A stretch of DNA of 64,000 bases from Elymus sibiricus (lineage: Eukaryota; Streptophyta; Magnoliopsida; Poales; Poaceae), in contig CM077666.1 of assembly GCA_039707655.1 (NCBI GenBank), positions 303,516,166 to 303,580,165 on the forward strand, given 5' to 3'. The notes beneath the pieces are model-generated. The model was not told the origin of the DNA and did no database searches. It worked only from the letters and a program-made list of their open reading frames with translations. This document shows positions 20,991-31,354 of the stretch, piece by piece. Each line of letters starts with the position of its first letter. The first letter of the stretch is position 1. The position numbers were made by a program, and so were the translations under genes.

Positions 20991-21748
20991 CCAGGTTCGG
21001 GCCACCTTGCGGTGTAAAACCCTACTCCTGCTTGTGTTGGGATTGCTGTGGCCAGAGGGTGTTCTCGCGTACAAGGTAGGAGATGATGGGATCGATCCTC
21101 TACAATGGCAGCACTGCCCCCCCCCCCCTTTTATATCTGCCTCGGTCCTCTTCCCCTGAAAATATCGGCGGGAAGGGTAGCCACAATTGGCGAGTTTTGA
21201 AAGGGGACAGGCGCTCAGGCTATCCTGACTAAAGGCGGTCTTCGCCTGCAAAAGCATGATCCATGACACGCCGGTGGGCTCAGTGATGACCTCCGCCCTG
21301 CGCGCCATGATGTCTCGGTCTTCTTTCACCAAACGGACAATCCTTGGGACTTGCTTTGGGGGAGGGCAGCTGGGTTGCTTCCTTTATCACCAAAGAGGAA
21401 AACCTCTCTGTTCGCGCCCGCTAGCGCGCCTTCTGTCGCCGTTCGTCGCCGCACGTGTCACCCACGTGGTGGGCGCAGGACCGCGCGGCTGGCGTCAGGC
21501 TCGGTCGACCTCAGGTGGCTGCCTCGGGGGGGCGCCTCGCGAGAAGGCCTCGCGAGGCCTTCCGCCGCTGCTGCGGCTAAGTCTTGGTGGTTGCTCCTTG
21601 AGGAGGGGTCCTCGTGAGGCTGGCGCCTCGTGAGGTGTCTTTGCTTCGCGGCGCGCTTAGTTGGGCCGCGTCTTGGGCCTTCGCCAAGGGTTGTTTCCTG
21701 GGCCGCAGGCAGACGGGGAGTGGTACCCTGGTTCCCAATGGCCCGACA
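20991..21748 (-). repeat. 5' LTR of element A, proximal piece
   Basis: 758 bp continuing the LTR after element B. It carries the conserved palindrome at 21544-21561 and an extra stretch near 21525-21540 not present in the 3' LTR. It is followed by the duplication gcgtc at 21749-21753. Confidence 0.9.
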
Positions 21749-21753
21749 GCGTC

Positions 21754-24750
21754 AGTGATGAGGGTCAGCTCTGACCGACCTCTTAGGGAGAATCAATGAT
21801 AAGGCTTTTAGGCTCGGCTTGATGTTATCACACACTAGTCTAAAAGTGACTGGTCAGGGATCCTGTTCTCCGATGACCTAAATGGACGGGAAAGTTGTCG
21901 CTCACGGTTGTTATATTTGACCTCTCGCTGTTGAGCATTTAAATCTGATCATTTGATTTCTCATCGATCAATGTTGTTGTGTGTGCGGCCTGTTATAATC
22001 CAAGTCAACTGCCCATCTCCAATCCAAAGCCTCTCCCAGCCTCCGCCGAGCCCCTCGTCGCTTAGTTTTCACTCTCTCCGGCCACGCACTGTCGCTCATC
22101 TCCATCCTGTGAGCCTCCCTCAAACCATCTCTTCCCTCTCACCGTTGATCCCTGTCGTCGGTGTCCTCGCCGACTGCACCACGGCTGCACCGCCCTGAAG
22201 CAGCCGCACCCAGCCATCCCGAGCGTCGCTCTATTATAATGTGTCGCCTCGACGGTCACGTGGTGTCGCCTTCGGCCGGCCATTTCTAGTGTCGTGCAGT
22301 CCGTTTGTCAGACGTAGGTCTCCCACGCCGTCGTGTGAGGACGTAGGCCTGGCTGTCATGCTTATGCTGGTGATGGGTCGGGTTGTTCTTCCTTGTGGTC
22401 GGGTCTCCCACACCTCTGTGTGTGATTCTAGACCCGACATGTGCTGCCTTGTTCTTCGATCGCGGTGCAGGCTATGGTGGTAAGCTTCATGCCTTGAAAT
22501 AATATAACAATTTTCAGGCTTTTATGTGTTACCGGCCTTCGCGTCGATGGATTATTGTAGACTTAGTTGTTGTATGGTTATGGATCTTTTTAGGATCAAC
22601 TATTTCTTATAGAAATTTGTTAAGTATTAAGACTTAAGTCAAATTAGTCTAATGTTGTTGGACTATAGGCACTTGGCCGATTATGAAACTTGTTGCCATT
22701 AGACATACCTAAGGCATTGTTAGCATTGGTTAGTATGTGTTGAAGAATAATGTAAAGCTCAGTAAGTGTTGTGTTGAGGAATAAGTTAAATATTTTAAGT
22801 AAAATATTTTGGCAATTATGTATTGAACAATATTGTAAAGCTCGCTAAATGTTGTTGAATTGCATATATAACGATGTCTAATGAAGTGTGTAAACAAGAT
22901 ATAAATGAAATATTTATATTGCGGCTACTTTATATTTTAGTTGCACTGCACAAAAATATATGAAGAGAAGAGGAAGGCTCAAGGGTAGGCCCGAGCTACT
23001 CTAGACCCTTCATTTTGGATACGGGTTGTGTGTCGGGTTGTCATTACCTCGTGCTTCCTCGAAAGCCGAGAGTGTCCTCGAGCGCTCGTGATGACATTGG
23101 ACTTAGGTATGATATTCTTGACTACATATGTTAAATGAGTCAATGAATATCTGATGTTAATTGTCGTGAAAAATTTTGTATGCAGACTTACATTTTAGGG
23201 ACGCTTCACAAAAGAAGATAACCAATGGTGTAAAGCACGAGTAGGTTTCGTCGAGACTTGTTTCATAGGTTATTCGATCGGAAAGTTGGATAGAGAGAGA
23301 GGTGAGAAAATATATGTCATCTCTCTAGTTTGTTAAGAGGCTCAACTAGTAAACTAATCTGATACATTTAATGACATGTATATTGTGAAGTGTGTAACTT
23401 TGGCAGTACTTTCTACAAGTTGGTTGTGAAGTGTGTATATGTACATGTGAATTGTGTCATGAAAAGCAAAGTACTTAATGTGCAAATAAATGATTTATGC
23501 CTGCGTATGGTGCTCATATGTTTTTGTCAATTTCATTTGCATTGTTGGTAACCAAACATAAATACTCAGCCATGAAAAATTGAATGAAATTGTTATCACT
23601 GACCAGTCGGCGATCAGTAATGCATTATCACCACTGACCGGCCAACTAGTCCGTTTATGATGGCAATGTCATCACTGACCCCGAGGCACTGACGGGACAG
23701 ATGCACGATAGTGATGATATGTTTTGGTCGGTTAGTGTTATTCGCGCATGTAGTAGTCAAGGCCGAGCTAGAGAGAACGCAGTTGACCGCCACAATGAAT
23801 ATGCATGATAATGGGGACGTCATTTGGTAGCCAGGACCGATAACGAAGAGTTAGGGTTGGGGTAAGGGCTTGACAACGCGAGGCGGAAGGGGATAATAGA
23901 TAGAGGAGACTATTGAGGGAGGACAGAGAGGGGCTGCAACGACGCTGGACGCGGTTGGCGAAACATGACGATTAGGCCAATACCTAGGATCAAGTCACGG
24001 ATGAGCAAAACTATGGGAATGGCAGCGATGACCATGGTCTTCTCCGGCTCTGAGCAATGTGGGGCGATGCTCCTCCCACAAATGGAAACAAATATAATGA
24101 GCCAGTATCAACACAATGTGCTATTCCAGCACTCCCCTTCTAAGATTCATCTTGCAGAGATTTCCGTCCTGTTTAGGTTTGTAGGAATTGGAATTTTGGG
24201 ATTTAATGGAACGAAGCTATGTCTACAAGAGGTTTGGGAACAATGATGAAGCTTACACGTATGTCCTTGTACTTTGAAACCAAACATTTGGATCTCATAA
24301 AATACATAAGTGAATCACGTTAGTGTTTTGAGCGCATATGCAAGTATCTAATTGTTTGGTGCCGGTATTATAACCGACACCGTCCAATGATGCCTCAGCC
24401 ACAAATTGAAATCATAGAGTACAATGGATGAACAAAATAGTCACATTAGAGCATGGCCAGTTGGTCAAAACTTGGTTCTAACTGCTAAGAAACCTTAGCA
24501 CCTATTTTTGCAGGCGAAACTGCTCCACGAAGGATACTTCTGCCCGATCTTTGCACGATATGTAAATCGAGCGGCTAGTGCCCTTTTCAATAATCTTCGT
24601 GTGTGTGAATCGTGCATAGCACGACTCTTTTGCAGGTGCTGAATATTATGGAGCGCTCCCGCCAAAAAAATAAGAATATTATGGAGTGAGCTGCTAAGAT
24701 AAAAAAATGGTTAGAATCAATTCTAGTAGAACCAGGTTTTAGAATAAAGT
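21754..24750. other. Unassigned intergenic sequence
   Basis: No gene could be supported. 22000-22480 is GC-rich with short frames but no recognisable domain. 22500-23500 is AT-rich. 23590-23720 has several atcactgacc-type words, similar to those beside the possible CACTA terminus at 6038, so part of this may belong to that DNA transposon. Confidence 0.4.
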
Positions 24751-27350
24751 AGCAAAAAGGCCCGTGCGTTGCAACGGGAGAAAATAAATGACACCCCAAT
24801 CCAATATGCATAGCGATGGGAATGTGTGTTGAGGAATAACATGAAGGAGAATTGTGATTTCAGCTAGCCAATCTTTGCAAAACGGCTTAGAAATGAGTGC
24901 ATTCTTCGATTTGTCGATTAAGTTAAAGATATAAGCATGTCCGATAGGATTTTTTTTTAAAAAAATTCAAGCATAAGAATAAAAATACATATAGAACATT
25001 AAAAAATAAAATCAAAACTGAAACATAATTTCTTCTGCCAAAGGAAGATGACATTCCTCACCTTCATTTCATTATCAGAAGAGTCAAATTTAGGATTTAA
25101 TATAGCTTTCAATAGTAATAATGTGTGTTATAATCAAGCATGGGTTAGGCTGTCACCTAGAAAGCATACTGCGGTACTATAATCAAGCATGGGCTAGGTT
25201 TAGTACCTATAGTTAGGTTTATAGTGTACTTATATCTCAACAATCAAATCAAACCAAATATAAGTGCGCAAAATATGGATTATCAACCATTAGCCTTCTA
25301 TAAAAATATGGCACGCGTTTTGCGTGCTCTAAAAAAAACATTACAGAACATGAAGATTATAATTTTATTATACATAGGAAACATGCCCGTGCGTTGCAAC
25401 GGGAAAAATATTGATCAATGATTAAATGGTATTTGGTTTAAAATGATTAATTCTACATTGCAGTGTTCAACCATGATACATGTACAAGTTTCATAGAAAT
25501 TTGTTTAAAAATATCCATTCATGTTAAGCAATGCATATAATGCCCACATCTTAATATACTATAGCCCTTGACAAAACTACAATAAATCAGTCTAATTGAA
25601 AATATCAATTCTGCAGATGAATTAGTCCAAACAGTCACAAAAACAAATTTTAACGGATGAAAATTTGAAGTTCTCATGTACCCATAAGAAGTGGCTAAGA
25701 TTAATGAATTTCTTGACTAATACTATCTTAATTCAAGACATATTGTTAGCTCCTCCTAATTCCACATTGGTCTCGCCTAGTGACTATGCTTCAGTAGAGA
25801 GCAAACAATGGCGCTTCACTACGGAGCAAACGATAGTTGCATGAACCAGTCGGTCCTCTAGCCATAGTTTATGATGCGTTTAAAGAAAGGCATATTTATG
25901 ATTTATTTTTTTGACAGGAAGGCATATTTATGATTAAGTGTGTGTGTTTCAGAAAACTACTCAACATGACATATGTAGAAACAAAGAAGGTGGAAATTAC
26001 TTGAAGTGAGGGTATTTACCAGAAAGAAGGACTGGAGCCAATGCATCACCTCACGGCACGACCGCCTTACATGGAAACATCTGTAGCCATCGTCAACAAA
26101 TCCGCATCCTTGTAGTCTTTGGAAGCCCGCTGATAGGATGTGGAGCATGTGACACAACCTCTGCTTCATGCCCACGACTGTGAGGTGTGATCTTGAAATA
26201 AAAAGGCTAATCGGAACTAATATTAGTTTTAGTGCGTACCTCTCATGAGTACACCAACATGATTGTACCATGTTACATATCGGTGCACTTATATGATGAC
26301 CTAAAATATAATGATAGCGTCAAATTAGATCAGTCGGTCGCTCAAAGTTCCTGAAATATAGTCATAGCTTTCTGAAATACAGCAATTCTAGCCTTTTTGT
26401 TCAAGCAGTTTCATAGTTGATTCATAGCTTCCTGAACGTGCCCCCCATCCTATGAAGGTGAATAGCGTGTGTATATCTGATCCAGAAGTGCTATGAGAAT
26501 TAACATATGTACTAATCCTGGACCAAATATAATTCTAAGATTAGTCGGTACAACATAGAGTAGTTAGTACAGCATAGAGTAGTCACATATCTGAACCCAT
26601 TTCCCCATGATCTGAAATAAAATAAAAGAGCAATACCTTCAGAGCGATTGATTGCTAGCTGTCTAAACTCGGAATCAACTCATGTGCAATTTATGATAGA
26701 GGCAGTACAAGCATGTATCCTTATCCTGCTATATAACTGTAGTATAGTTAAAAAGAAAGGAATTTGTCCCAAATAATCCAAGTAATTGAACTGCAAGATG
26801 AAGGTGCATACAACATTCAATTCTGCTAGTGGTCTTCCACACTGAAATTTTTTGTTCTTGAACCAAGCGGGAACTGAAGAAGTGATGGAGGCTGGGACCC
26901 CGGGACACGCACTTGAGCCATGGATTTTGTAGAGACGAGAAGTGATGCCACATCTCGGACCCATCAGCTCAAAACGAAATCTAGAAGAAGCATAGGGGAA
27001 AATTTATAGTACCTGTGTGTACGTGGGATCGATCCACAGTTCCTATGCCCGCAGCCAATTTCCCACCAACCGCAGCTCTCATGCCGGTGCGCCCGAGGAA
27101 GCACTCGCGCCCAAGCCTCCTCCCGCTACAGCGAGCGTCGCCGCCAGTCGAGCTCTCCGGCGAGCAGGGCCCTAAAGCCACCGGAGACGAGGCGGACCGA
27201 CGGCGGCGCCAACGGAAGGAGAGGAACCCTAGGCTTTTTTAGATTGATCAAAGTATTTCGGCTGGAATAACTATGTACGTCTTTTATTTTCTATTCAGTC
27301 TCCCTTTTTTTCCAATCCAAAAGCTCATCTGCATCGGTGCAAGTCTGGCC
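24751..27350. other. Unassigned AT-rich sequence with an 18-bp motif in two copies
   Basis: The 18-bp motif CCCGTGCGTTGCAACGGG occurs identically at 24761-24778 and 25386-25403. The GC-rich block 27030-27240 reads on the minus strand as GCCTAGGGTTCC followed by open sequence up to a possible GT donor (CACACAG/GTACTATA near 27010). Possible further exon-like blocks lie at 26950-26700 and 26270-26000 on the minus strand. None has a recognisable domain, so no gene is called. Confidence 0.3.
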
Positions 27351-27351
27351 G

Positions 27352-28782
27352 TTACACATAGGCCCAAGATAGTCCTTTTTTTAAAAAAAAAACACCCACT
27401 TTATTAATAGAAATAATGGTTACATCGTCTATAAGAAGAGGTACAATATTCTCCATAGGCTTCTCAAACCAATCTCTAGTTACAGAAATTTTCGCTAGCC
27501 TAGCAAGCTCATGCGCAACCTTATTAGCTACTCTATTACAATGTTCAAATCTAGTCAAAGGAAAATCACATGGCATGAAGTAGCAATCATCGAAGACTGC
27601 CGCCGCCACTCCCGCAGATTGTCCTTCATTCTTCATTGTGTCAATGACTTCCATATTATCAGAGTTAATAACAAGACGATTACATCCCGCCTTTTGTGCA
27701 AAAACTAAACCAAACCTAAGAGTCATCGCTTCTGCTGTCAGTACATCAGCACACCAATCGATCTTCCGGTTTCCGCCAACAATGAATTTTCCTTTGTCAT
27801 CTCTGAGTACAGCACCAGTCGTGCCCCTGAGCAGAAAATGGTCAAAAGAAGCATCAACATTCAGCTTAACAAAACCCATAGGAGGTCTGCTCCATCCTTC
27901 TTTTTTACTAGTCGCACTAGGGGAGTGGGCATTAACATAATTTGCCGTTATAGCACGAACCCCCATCGAGATCTGGTTTACATCTTGAGACTTTCCTTCA
28001 TGAACCAACATGCGTCTATCCGACCATAAATACCAAGCGGTTATCGCGATTAATTCACGTGCATTCTGGCAACCCAATATAGATAGTTCTTGGTGTGGCA
28101 TAAGAAGTAAGAAATCAAGAACTGCCTCACCCGCTCGATCAATAACACAAGCTTTCTTAATCACCTCGCACATCCCCAGCTTACCCCAAACCTCTTTTGC
28201 CTTCTGACACAGAAACAAAATGTGTTTTGTATCTTCTTGCCCATTTGAGCATGATGGGCAGAGGGGCGAAACTTTCATGTGTCTATTGGCAAGCGTAACA
28301 CGACACGGTAGAGTTCCATGCAACGTATGCCAAATAAGAAAAATTACCTTTGCCGGACACGATAATTTCCAAATCTTACCCCAAATAGGATTGACACTGA
28401 TTCGACCCATACCATTAGTATACTGCAATTTCCTCCCATGTTGTTGGTTCCATTCCTCCAAATAAGCTGATCGAACAGTGAATACACCATTTTTTGTATA
28501 GCTCCACGCAACGAAATCTGACATATTATGCATAGAGAGGGGAATCGCGAGGATCCTTTGCACATCAATTGGCCAGAACATTTGTCTCACCAAATCTTCG
28601 TCCCAACAATTCGTGATTGGATCAATAAGATCAGCCACCTTTGACAGAAGGTTCCCATTTCTAGGAGTAATAATTTTCCTATTCGCACAATTCGAAATCC
28701 ATGCATCTCTCCAAATATCGATATTGTGTCCATTTCCAACTCGCCAGATATAACCATTTCTCAAGGAGTTTACTCCCACCAT
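27352..28782 (-). CDS. LINE ORF2, C-terminal part: zf-RVT and RNase H
   Basis: An open 476-residue frame. Residues about 133-200 form the zinc-binding region found after plant LINE reverse transcriptases (zf-RVT), with C175, C178, H187 and C192. Residues about 302-430 form an RNase H domain with D310 (KLNVDAS), E351 and D375 (INSDN). The frame runs through the 3' tail (AATAAAGTGGGTG then a T run and an A run) and ends just outside the element. The original stop was probably made by the tail, as a T run followed by A gives TAA in one register. The reverse transcriptase is upstream (29016-29786) but separated by stops, so the ORF2 protein is not intact. Confidence 0.8.
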   Translation of the reverse strand: MVGVNSLRNGYIWRVGNGHNIDIWRDAWISNCANRKIITPRNGNLLSKVADLIDPITNCWDEDLVRQMFWPIDVQRILAIPLSMHNMSDFVAWSYTKNGVFTVRSAYLEEWNQQHGRKLQYTNGMGRISVNPIWGKIWKLSCPAKVIFLIWHTLHGTLPCRVTLANRHMKVSPLCPSCSNGQEDTKHILFLCQKAKEVWGKLGMCEVIKKACVIDRAGEAVLDFLLLMPHQELSILGCQNARELIAITAWYLWSDRRMLVHEGKSQDVNQISMGVRAITANYVNAHSPSATSKKEGWSRPPMGFVKLNVDASFDHFLLRGTTGAVLRDDKGKFIVGGNRKIDWCADVLTAEAMTLRFGLVFAQKAGCNRLVINSDNMEVIDTMKNEGQSAGVAAAVFDDCYFMPCDFPLTRFEHCNRVANKVAHELARLAKISVTRDWFEKPMENIVPLLIDDVTIISINKVGVFFLKKGLSWAYV

Positions 28783-29796
28783 AATGCTTTACCAAGTAAA
28801 AGAGGATCCCTTCCTTAAACTTATATTCATCAAATCGCCCTCAGGGAAATACTTAGCTCTCAAGATGGTGGCACATAAAGAATCAGGATATCAAGAAGAC
28901 GTCACGCTTGTTTAGCTAACAATGCCAGATTGAAACAGTGTATATCTCGGAAGCCCATACCTCCTTGATCTTTTGGAACACACATATTTCACCATGCCAT
29001 CCAATGCATCCTCTTCTAATTGTCCTCATCACCCCACCAAAATTGCGACATCGCGTCAATAATTCCTTTGCAAAAAAATTTAGGAATTTTAAAGACGGAC
29101 ATGGCATAGGTAGGAATGGCTTGTACAACAGATTTGAGCAAAATTTCTTTCCCTCCAGAGGATAACAATTTTTCTTTCCATCCACTAATTTTCATAATAA
29201 TTTGATCGATCAGGAATTGAAAACAATCGCTTTTTTCCATGCCCACATTGGCAGGCAAACCCAAGTATTTGTCATTGAGGGCTTCAGTCATAATATTCAC
29301 AATTGTACATATTTGTGCCCTGTCTTCCACTTTTGTATTGGGACTAAAAAATGTACTAGATTTTTCAACACTAACCATTTGCCCCGAGGCGACACAATAA
29401 GAATCCAATCCTAATTTCAACGCCTCCGCACTCATGGAATTGGCTCGCATAAGGATCAATGAGTCATCAGCAAAGAGGAGATTGGAAATTGATGGGGCAT
29501 CTCTGCTAACCTTTATACCGAAAATGTTTCCATTCTCCTCAGCATTAGCTAAAAGGGCAGTCAGGCCCTCTGTACATAACAAGAATAAGTAGGGAGAAAG
29601 GGGATCTCCCTGCCTCAATCCTCTAGTAGGTTTAAAACTCTCAGTCTCTTCATCATTAAAACAGACCTGGTACTCCACAGAGGAAACACATTGCATAATT
29701 AAATTCACCCAATTCTCTTTAAAACCCAATTTCAGCATAATTTCCTTTAAAAAACACCACTCCACTCGGTCATATGCTTTGTGCATATCTAATTGT
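27366..29796 (-). mobile_element. 5'-truncated L1-type LINE
   Basis: Minus-strand element of about 2.4 kb with the C-terminal two thirds of ORF2 and a 3' tail at about 27366-27400. Upstream of about 29796 (just before LDMHKAYDRVEW in the RT) the similarity stops, consistent with 5' truncation, which is usual for LINEs. ORF1, the endonuclease and the start of RT are absent. No target duplication could be found. Confidence 0.75.
29016..29786 (-). pseudogene. LINE reverse transcriptase fragment
   Basis: A 256-residue open stretch starting inside RT: HKAYDRVEW, then RGLRQGDPLSPYLF and the catalytic FADD (NLLFADDSLILM), followed by GQMVSVEKS and the thumb region IMKISGWKEKLLS. It stops at 29016. 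The next 230 bp contain more stops before the frame resumes at 28782. N-terminal RT motifs and the endonuclease are missing. Confidence 0.8.
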
Positions 29797-30180
29797 GAGA
29801 GTAAAGGGATGACAAAAATATACTCTTCTTAGAAGTTAACATTGGGTTTAGCGATAAAGGTGTTGATGGTACGAAACTAAAACAGCCTGCTCGGCCCCCG
29901 CGTCGCTCCCACCGGGGCGACTCGGGCGGCTCAAACCCTAGCCCACCGTCGGAGTTACCTTCCCCTTCTCCTCTCCATTGTCGCCGTCAGAGGGGGTTGC
30001 CGGAATGTCGCGCAGCTGCCAGGGATGGTGGCGGCGAGGATTCGGTCGCTCCGCCCCCTGTGGAAGACCTCGGAGTCAAGGTGGCGAGCTCAGGTGGTGG
30101 TGTTGCGCCACCCTAAGCAAGCGGCGATGACGAGTGTTGGCCATCCACCTCAGCCGTGCGGTCGGTGTGGTGACGACGGG

Positions 30181-30756
30181 TGTCGTGGGTGCAAGTCTGA
30201 CAGTAGTGTGTAGGGGTACGGATGAGAGGGCAGAGCCTAGCTACGGCGCAGTTGTTACACTCGGATTTACGAGTTCAGTCCCCTCGGCGGTGGAGGTAAC
30301 AGCCCTATGTCTCGGTGCTCTGGAGCTTGATTACTTGAGTGTATGTGTTACAATGGATTGCGAACCCTTGGAATGGAGCTAGGGGGCGGCTTATATAGTG
30401 TCCGCCAGGTCCTCCCATGAATGCTGCCATTACCAGGGGTTAAAGAGGGGGTTTAAGGGCGCCAGGTAACGGGCGCATTGATTACAATTAATACGGGCGA
30501 GCGCACGTTCCGACTGTTGCGTTCCTGGAGCCTCCTGGTCTTCTCTGGTCGAGTGACCATCGGGTACTCCGAGTGAAATACGCCGGTCGAGTGAACTGCT
30601 TCCTTCCGAGTGGTTCATTGAACTCCGAGTGAATGTCTGGTTACAGAACTCCTGGCTGTTGGCCTGGCCCTGGGGCCCAGTATAAGGCGTATGGTATCTT
30701 AGGGTAGGGTTTGTAGGTCAGGCCTGTTACCCTATCCCTAGTACATGCCCTCGTCA
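30181..30756 (-). repeat. 3' LTR of element C
   Basis: 576 bp, TGTCGTGGGT...CCTCGTCA. Minus-strand TATATAAG is at about 30392-30399. The polypurine tract is the minus-strand TTCGGGGGCTAA at 30757-30768. Three CCGAGTG words lie between 30565 and 30635. Confidence 0.92.
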
Positions 30757-31222
30757 TTAGCCCCCGAATCGGTCGAGCTTAAGAGGGTCGAGTCAAGGCG
30801 AACTCCCAGGTGAGTTGAGCGCTACAGGGGCGCTCAAGAACTCCTACTGGTCATTAGACGGCCTTGTCTTCGTGCGGCACCTCGACGGATTCCGGACCAT
30901 ATGACATCCGTGTGAAATGAGTAGTCTCCATCTGAGTGAAATGAGTAGTCTCCATCCGAGTGACGGAACAGATCTGAGCGTTTACTGAATGTCTTCAAAG
31001 GTGAGCAATCGGATCGTTGGGGTCCAGATCTTGCGGGATTTGAAATCAGATAAGAGCGCGCGCGAACGATGGCGGCGCGGATAGTGGGGAAAGTGGGGGT
31101 GTGACGCCTCGATTTTTGCCCTGCTTTTCGCCACGTACAGCTGCAACTCCGCCAGCGAGATCTGAGGAGATCCGCGGGCCTGTGAATCAGCGGCGTGGAT
31201 TGGGGAGCGAAGTGGGCGGCGA

Positions 31223-31228
31223 TATAAG
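31223..31228 (+). promoter_or_regulatory. TATA box of the antisense gene of element C
   Basis: TATAAG lies 127 bp before the ATG at 31355, in the same relative place as the TATA box of the B3 gene in element A. The leader between box and ATG is C/T-rich (CCCCTCCTCCTCGTC). Confidence 0.5.
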
Positions 31229-31354
31229 GACCCACCGCGTCGGAGAGGGAGAGAGGACCAGATCCCCTCCTCCTCGTCTCTTCCAGTCTCCCAATCTACG
31301 CTCCCGCACCGCACTCTGCGCGAACCCATTCCGGCGCCGGAGCACTCCGCGGCG

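Larger units (their letters stand above)
6099..21748 (-). mobile_element. Ty3-gypsy retrotransposon A with an antisense B3 gene
   Basis: Complete element with LTRs at 6099-6974 and 15298-21748 (the latter split by element B), flanked by the identical 5-bp duplication gcgtc at 6094-6098 and 21749-21753. Gag-pol is on the minus strand, so the right-hand LTR is the 5' LTR. The pol order is protease, reverse transcriptase, RNase H, integrase, which is the gypsy order. A B3-domain gene lies on the opposite strand between the 3' LTR and pol. About 48 differences over about 870 aligned LTR bases (by eye, about 5.5%) make it the oldest of elements A-C. The palindrome CTCGCGAG recurs throughout. Gag and the 5' half of pol are broken; the 3' half of pol and the B3 gene are open. 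Confidence 0.92.

Noticed and set aside
22000..22483. Possible small protein gene in a GC-rich block
   Set aside because: No domain, no splice context and similar frame lengths on both strands.
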